From Bacteroidales bacterium (GTDB lineage: Bacteria > Bacteroidota > Bacteroidia > Bacteroidales > ML635J-15): a stretch of DNA of 17,301 nucleotides. The translations under genes and the position numbers were made by a program. Positions 14,573-17,301 of the stretch are shown piece after piece. The notes beneath the pieces were generated by a model. The model did not search any database, was not told the DNA's origin, and saw nothing but the letters and a program-made list of their open reading frames with translations. The DNA lies in contig JAQVGK010000012.1 in NCBI GenBank assembly GCA_028696755.1, forward strand, positions 1 to 17,301. Direction: 5' to 3'. How positions within the stretch are numbered: position 1 is the stretch's first letter; the number at the start of each line of letters is the position of its first letter.

Positions 14573-15859
14573 TTAAGATATATGCGGCAAACTTAAAACA
14601 AACTCACTACCTTTACCCTCGGTGCTATTAACTTTAATGTTTCCACCCTGCTTTTCAATCAGCTCTTTACTAATAATTAGCCCAAGACCTGTTCCCTTCT
14701 CTTTCTCTGTTCCGTAATCAGAACTAATAGTATTTCCATCGAAAAGTGTTGAAAGTCGATCTTGCGACATTCCAACTCCTTTATCAGATATTTTAATATT
14801 AACAAATCCGTCAAGTTTATAAACCTCAAGAAAAATCTCAGAATTGCGATGCGAGAATTTAATTGCATTCATAATGATATTACGAACGGCTATCTGCGTC
14901 ATAATATTATCGCATTGATTAAACATGGTTTCAACAGGTTTAAAAACAATTTCAATTTCTTTTGTTCGGGATGTGATAGAACAAAAATCGGCAACCTGTT
15001 TAACAAGATCTGTAATATTAGTATTTTCAAGCTTTACAACAAATGTTTCTGTCTGGGTTTGTGACCAATCCAACAATGTTTGAGTAAGTTCGTAGATTTT
15101 TTTCGAAGCACTGTTGATTATAAGTGAAGTCTTTTCAAGTTTATCTGTATCTCCAGTTTTAAGATACTTCATTTGTAAATCGCTACTACCTAGCAAACTA
15201 CTAAAAGGATTACGAATATCATGCGAAATTATTCTAAATAACTTATCCTTAGTTTTATTCGACTCACTTAACATATTGTAAAACCTTATCATATCCGATT
15301 TAAAATATGATGCAAGAACATACACTATTAAAAACGTTATTGCGTAGATAATATGAATAGTCTTTATTTCAAGAGAGCCAAGGTCTCTGATCATTATTAT
15401 TACTTTAACGGCAAAAAAACTTATTACAAAGAAAGAAAACATAAGGTTTTTTCGCCATCCATCAAACAAGAAAATAGGCATTATTGCCAATGGAATAAGA
15501 ATATGTTCGGTTTGACGCGAGTAATCATATTTTAGAATGGTAAGAATTGTTGTAAAAACGAAAAATGCTGAAGTAATCAAAATAAGATTTGCTTTATAAA
15601 ATCGCTTATACTGCAAATATAGTGATGGCAAACAAACGATAAAAAACATTACAACATCGCTTATTGCAAGAAAATAATTACCAATAATTATGTTGAGAAC
15701 CATAAAGAAAAGAAGAATAAATGTTATTGAAAAAACAATTACATTCATTAACCTTGCTTTTCTCATTTCCAGATAAGGCAAACTCATGTCAATACCAAAC
15801 CCAACAAGTCGATTTAGCACATCAATAAACCCATTATTTGTTCTTTTTCCCTCAGCCAT
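14573..15859 (-). CDS. Membrane sensor histidine kinase, orphan
   Basis: A 428-residue kinase. The N-terminal 190 residues hold about six hydrophobic segments (near 37-59, 62-82, 90-109, 119-133, 138-156 and 167-187) with short loops, so sensing is probably within or next to the membrane; I recognise no PAS, HAMP or periplasmic domain. The dimerisation/phosphoacceptor helix has His213 in 'FRIISHDIRNPFSSLLG'. The ATPase domain shows the N box 'RNIIMNAIKFSH' (326-337), G1 'ISDKGVGMS' (357-365) and G2 'EKGTGLGLIISKEL' (387-400). All catalytic boxes look intact. No separate receiver-domain gene is next to it; the nearest receiver-type protein is the interrupted PorX-like gene two genes upstream. 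A promoter precedes it, so it can be expressed apart from tsaE. Confidence 0.95.
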   Translation of the reverse strand: MAEGKRTNNGFIDVLNRLVGFGIDMSLPYLEMRKARLMNVIVFSITFILLFFMVLNIIIGNYFLAISDVVMFFIVCLPSLYLQYKRFYKANLILITSAFFVFTTILTILKYDYSRQTEHILIPLAIMPIFLFDGWRKNLMFSFFVISFFAVKVIIMIRDLGSLEIKTIHIIYAITFLIVYVLASYFKSDMIRFYNMLSESNKTKDKLFRIISHDIRNPFSSLLGSSDLQMKYLKTGDTDKLEKTSLIINSASKKIYELTQTLLDWSQTQTETFVVKLENTNITDLVKQVADFCSITSRTKEIEIVFKPVETMFNQCDNIMTQIAVRNIIMNAIKFSHRNSEIFLEVYKLDGFVNIKISDKGVGMSQDRLSTLFDGNTISSDYGTEKEKGTGLGLIISKELIEKQGGNIKVNSTEGKGSEFVLSLPHIS

Positions 15860-15888
15860 TTATAGGAAAATTTCGTATAAAGCAATTG

Positions 15889-15920
15889 CAAATATAATAA
15901 AACAATTCTATCTACAACAA
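15889..15920 (-). promoter_or_regulatory. Promoter for the histidine kinase gene
   Basis: Read on the - strand, TATATTTG at 15896-15889 matches TAnnTTTG, and TTGTTG at 15920-15915 lies 18 bases upstream in the -33 position. The implied transcript start is about 20-25 bases before the kinase ATG at 15859. Confidence 0.5.
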
Positions 15921-15969
15921 TATAATGACAACTTTATTGAAATTTTCTACTAAAACAAAATAACAATCA

Positions 15970-15984
15970 TAATCTGGTAGATTA
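15970..15984 (-). terminator. Weak hairpin at the end of tsaE
   Basis: TAATCT (15970-15975), a 3-base loop and AGATTA (15979-15984) form a 6-bp stem that includes the tsaE stop codon. On the - strand it is followed within several bases by a T-rich stretch. It may partly separate tsaE from the kinase gene, but the stem is short and AT-rich. Confidence 0.25.
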
Positions 15985-16389
15985 CCATGTAATCAAGCGA
16001 CAAGCGTTTTCTTCGATCGAAATAAAAATTTTCCTCGCATTTTCTGGGGTTAGAGGCCCTAACTTCTCTGGCCATTCTATGAACAAAAGAGCTCCCGATT
16101 CAAGATATTCCTCAAATCCAATATCAAAAATTTCAGTAATTTTATCTATTCTATAAAAGTCGAAATGATAAACGAAACCAAATTTCTCGCAAGGATATTC
16201 ATTTAATATTGCAAATGTAGGACTTGTAACCTCCGACTTAATGCCAAGTACTTTGCAGATTTCTTTGATAAAAGTAGTCTTCCCAGCTCCCATTTCGCCA
16301 TAAAACAAAAATACTCGATCATTTCCAATACTATCACAAAATTTTTGAGCGGCAATTTTTAATTCATCAAAGTTTTTGACTTCTACCAT
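15982..16389 (-). CDS. tsaE: tRNA t6A37 biosynthesis ATPase TsaE
   Basis: A 135-residue P-loop ATPase that works with TsaB and TsaD to install threonylcarbamoyl on A37 of ANN-decoding tRNAs. The Walker A motif GEMGAGKTT is at 31-39. 'SEVTSPTFAILNEYP' (52-66) is the family switch region, 'HFDFYRI' (75-81) carries the conserved Asp, and 'LLFIEWPEKLG' (101-111) is the Walker-B-like strand with the family's E-W. Length is normal (about 135-155). ATG is three bases after the stop of the PorX-like gene, so the two should share a transcript; I recall the same pairing from other Bacteroidales. tsaB and tsaD are not in the window. Confidence 0.96.
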   Translation of the reverse strand: MVEVKNFDELKIAAQKFCDSIGNDRVFLFYGEMGAGKTTFIKEICKVLGIKSEVTSPTFAILNEYPCEKFGFVYHFDFYRIDKITEIFDIGFEEYLESGALLFIEWPEKLGPLTPENARKIFISIEENACRLITW

Positions 16390-16392
16390 AGA

Positions 16393-17301
16393 TTATCTTG
16401 ATTTTAATGTTACAACCGGAATAATCATTTCCTGCAGTGAAACTCCACCATGCTGAAAAGTATCTTTATAATACTTTACATAATGATTGTAATTGTTTGG
16501 GTAGGCGAAAAAGTCTGATCCCATCGCAAATACGTAGGTCGAACTAATGTTTGTTTTAGGAAGGTATGCTTCTCCAGGATTAAGGATTTCGAAAACCTCC
16601 TTTTTATTATAATTAAGATTTCGCCCCTGCTTGTATCTTAAGTTTGTTGTAGTCTCACGATCGCCAATGATTTTTACAGGATCGGCAACCTGAATGCTAC
16701 CATGGTCGGTACTAATCACCAAATGCACATCCTCGGCCGAAAGAGCCTTAAGCATATCAAGTAATGGCGAAAAACTAAACCAAGATTTAGTAATTGCCCG
16801 ATATGCTGAGGTTGTATTTGCAAGTTCTCTCATCATCTTTTGATCGGTGCGAGCATGGGATAAGGCATCTACAAAATTCACAATAATAGCAACAAACTGA
16901 TTGTTAAGCACAGATTTAACATTATCGGTGATTTTCTTACAATATTTAATGTCTGTGATTTTCTCGAAATGCAAACCTGTTCTTACGTTATGACGCTGCA
17001 TCATATTGCGCAGCATTTCTTCTTCGTAAAGATTCTTGCCACCTTCTTCATCATCATTTTTCCATAAATCAGGATACAATCTATTTATTTCAGATGGCAT
17101 CAAACCCGAAAAAATTGAATTACGAGAATATTGTGTTGAGGTTGGCAATATCGAAAAATAGAGAGATTCTTCGGAAACCGAGTAATAAGGTGCTAAAATT
17201 GGTTCAATGCTCTTTCATTGGTCAAAGCGAAGATGATCCATAAGTAAAAAAACTACTTTCTTACCATCTTTCAGCATTGGAAATACTTTATCTCGCAATA
17301 A
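16393..17301 (-). pseudogene. porX: PorX-like response regulator/PglZ phosphodiesterase, C-terminal part with an in-frame TGA
   Basis: The frame enters from the right edge and is coding-like to the TAA at 16393, except for a TGA at 17217-17215. Upstream of it lies 'KKVVFLLMDHLRFDQ', and directly after it 'KSIEPILAPYYSVSEE' continues the same domain without a frame change; PglZ-domain regulators have Trp at this point (DQW). Downstream features are 'PTSTQYSRNSIFSGLMP' (the probable catalytic Thr), 'FVDALSHART', 'STDHGS' (metal-binding Asp-His) and 'HGGVSLQEMIIPVV'. This is the PorX architecture of receiver plus alkaline-phosphatase-like domain, the regulator of type IX secretion in Bacteroidota; the receiver lies outside the window. 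The stop separates the first metal-ligand Asp from the rest of the active site, so neither half should be active if it is real. A sequencing or assembly error would restore a normal gene. The -start- of a shorter product at a TTG (17148) is not credible. Confidence 0.82.

Noticed and set aside
16393..17148. An independent 251-residue gene starting at TTG 17148
   Set aside because: It begins in the middle of a conserved domain, and the same frame continues upstream to the window edge, broken only by one TGA.
17215..17217. Genome-wide recoding of UGA to Trp
   Set aside because: All Trp codons in a dozen intact genes are TGG. In a low-GC genome with recoding, many TGA would be expected.

Overview
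The window looks like a chromosomal segment from a low-GC member of the Bacteroidota, most likely order Bacteroidales or a close relative. Four things support this: a DoxX/thioredoxin-like protein of the BT_3928 type next to tpiA, a GWxTD-domain lipoprotein next to an RlmB-type methyltransferase, a PorX-type PglZ-domain response regulator fragment next to tsaE, and -7 promoter boxes of the Bacteroidota form TAnnTTTG. I see no transposase, integrase, phage gene, tRNA, rRNA or CRISPR array. It reads as core genome with two repeat-rich intergenic regions.

Left part (1-3150): the C-terminal end of a U32-type peptidase enters from the left on the + strand. It converges on a folP-dacA pair on the - strand (dihydropteroate synthase, then the c-di-AMP synthase). 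The 373 bp between the converging genes hold two tandem-repeat arrays of opposite sense around a central AT hairpin.

Middle (3151-13935): a 380-bp divergent intergenic region contains a 13-bp inverted repeat and a promoter for a tightly packed seven-gene + strand cluster: tmk, a BT_3928-type membrane protein, tpiA, prmA, a 1500-residue exported protein of unknown function, a GWxTD lipoprotein and rlmB. Gaps are 2-49 bp or the genes overlap, so co-transcription is likely. The cluster mixes housekeeping genes (dTMP kinase, triose-phosphate isomerase, L11 methyltransferase, rRNA methyltransferase) with three uncharacterised envelope or exported proteins.

Right part (13937-17301, all - strand): in transcription order, a fragment of the PorX-type bifunctional response regulator, tsaE, an orphan membrane histidine kinase and a secreted glutathione-peroxidase-like protein. 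The porX-like gene has an in-frame TGA exactly where the family has a conserved Trp, so it is a nonsense mutant, a sequencing or assembly error, or (least likely) recoded.

The points most worth a second look are the interrupted porX-like gene, the opposed repeat arrays at 1072-1444, and the exported pair (1500-residue protein plus GWxTD lipoprotein). The 1500-residue protein contains a winged-helix-like segment inside a beta-rich chain.
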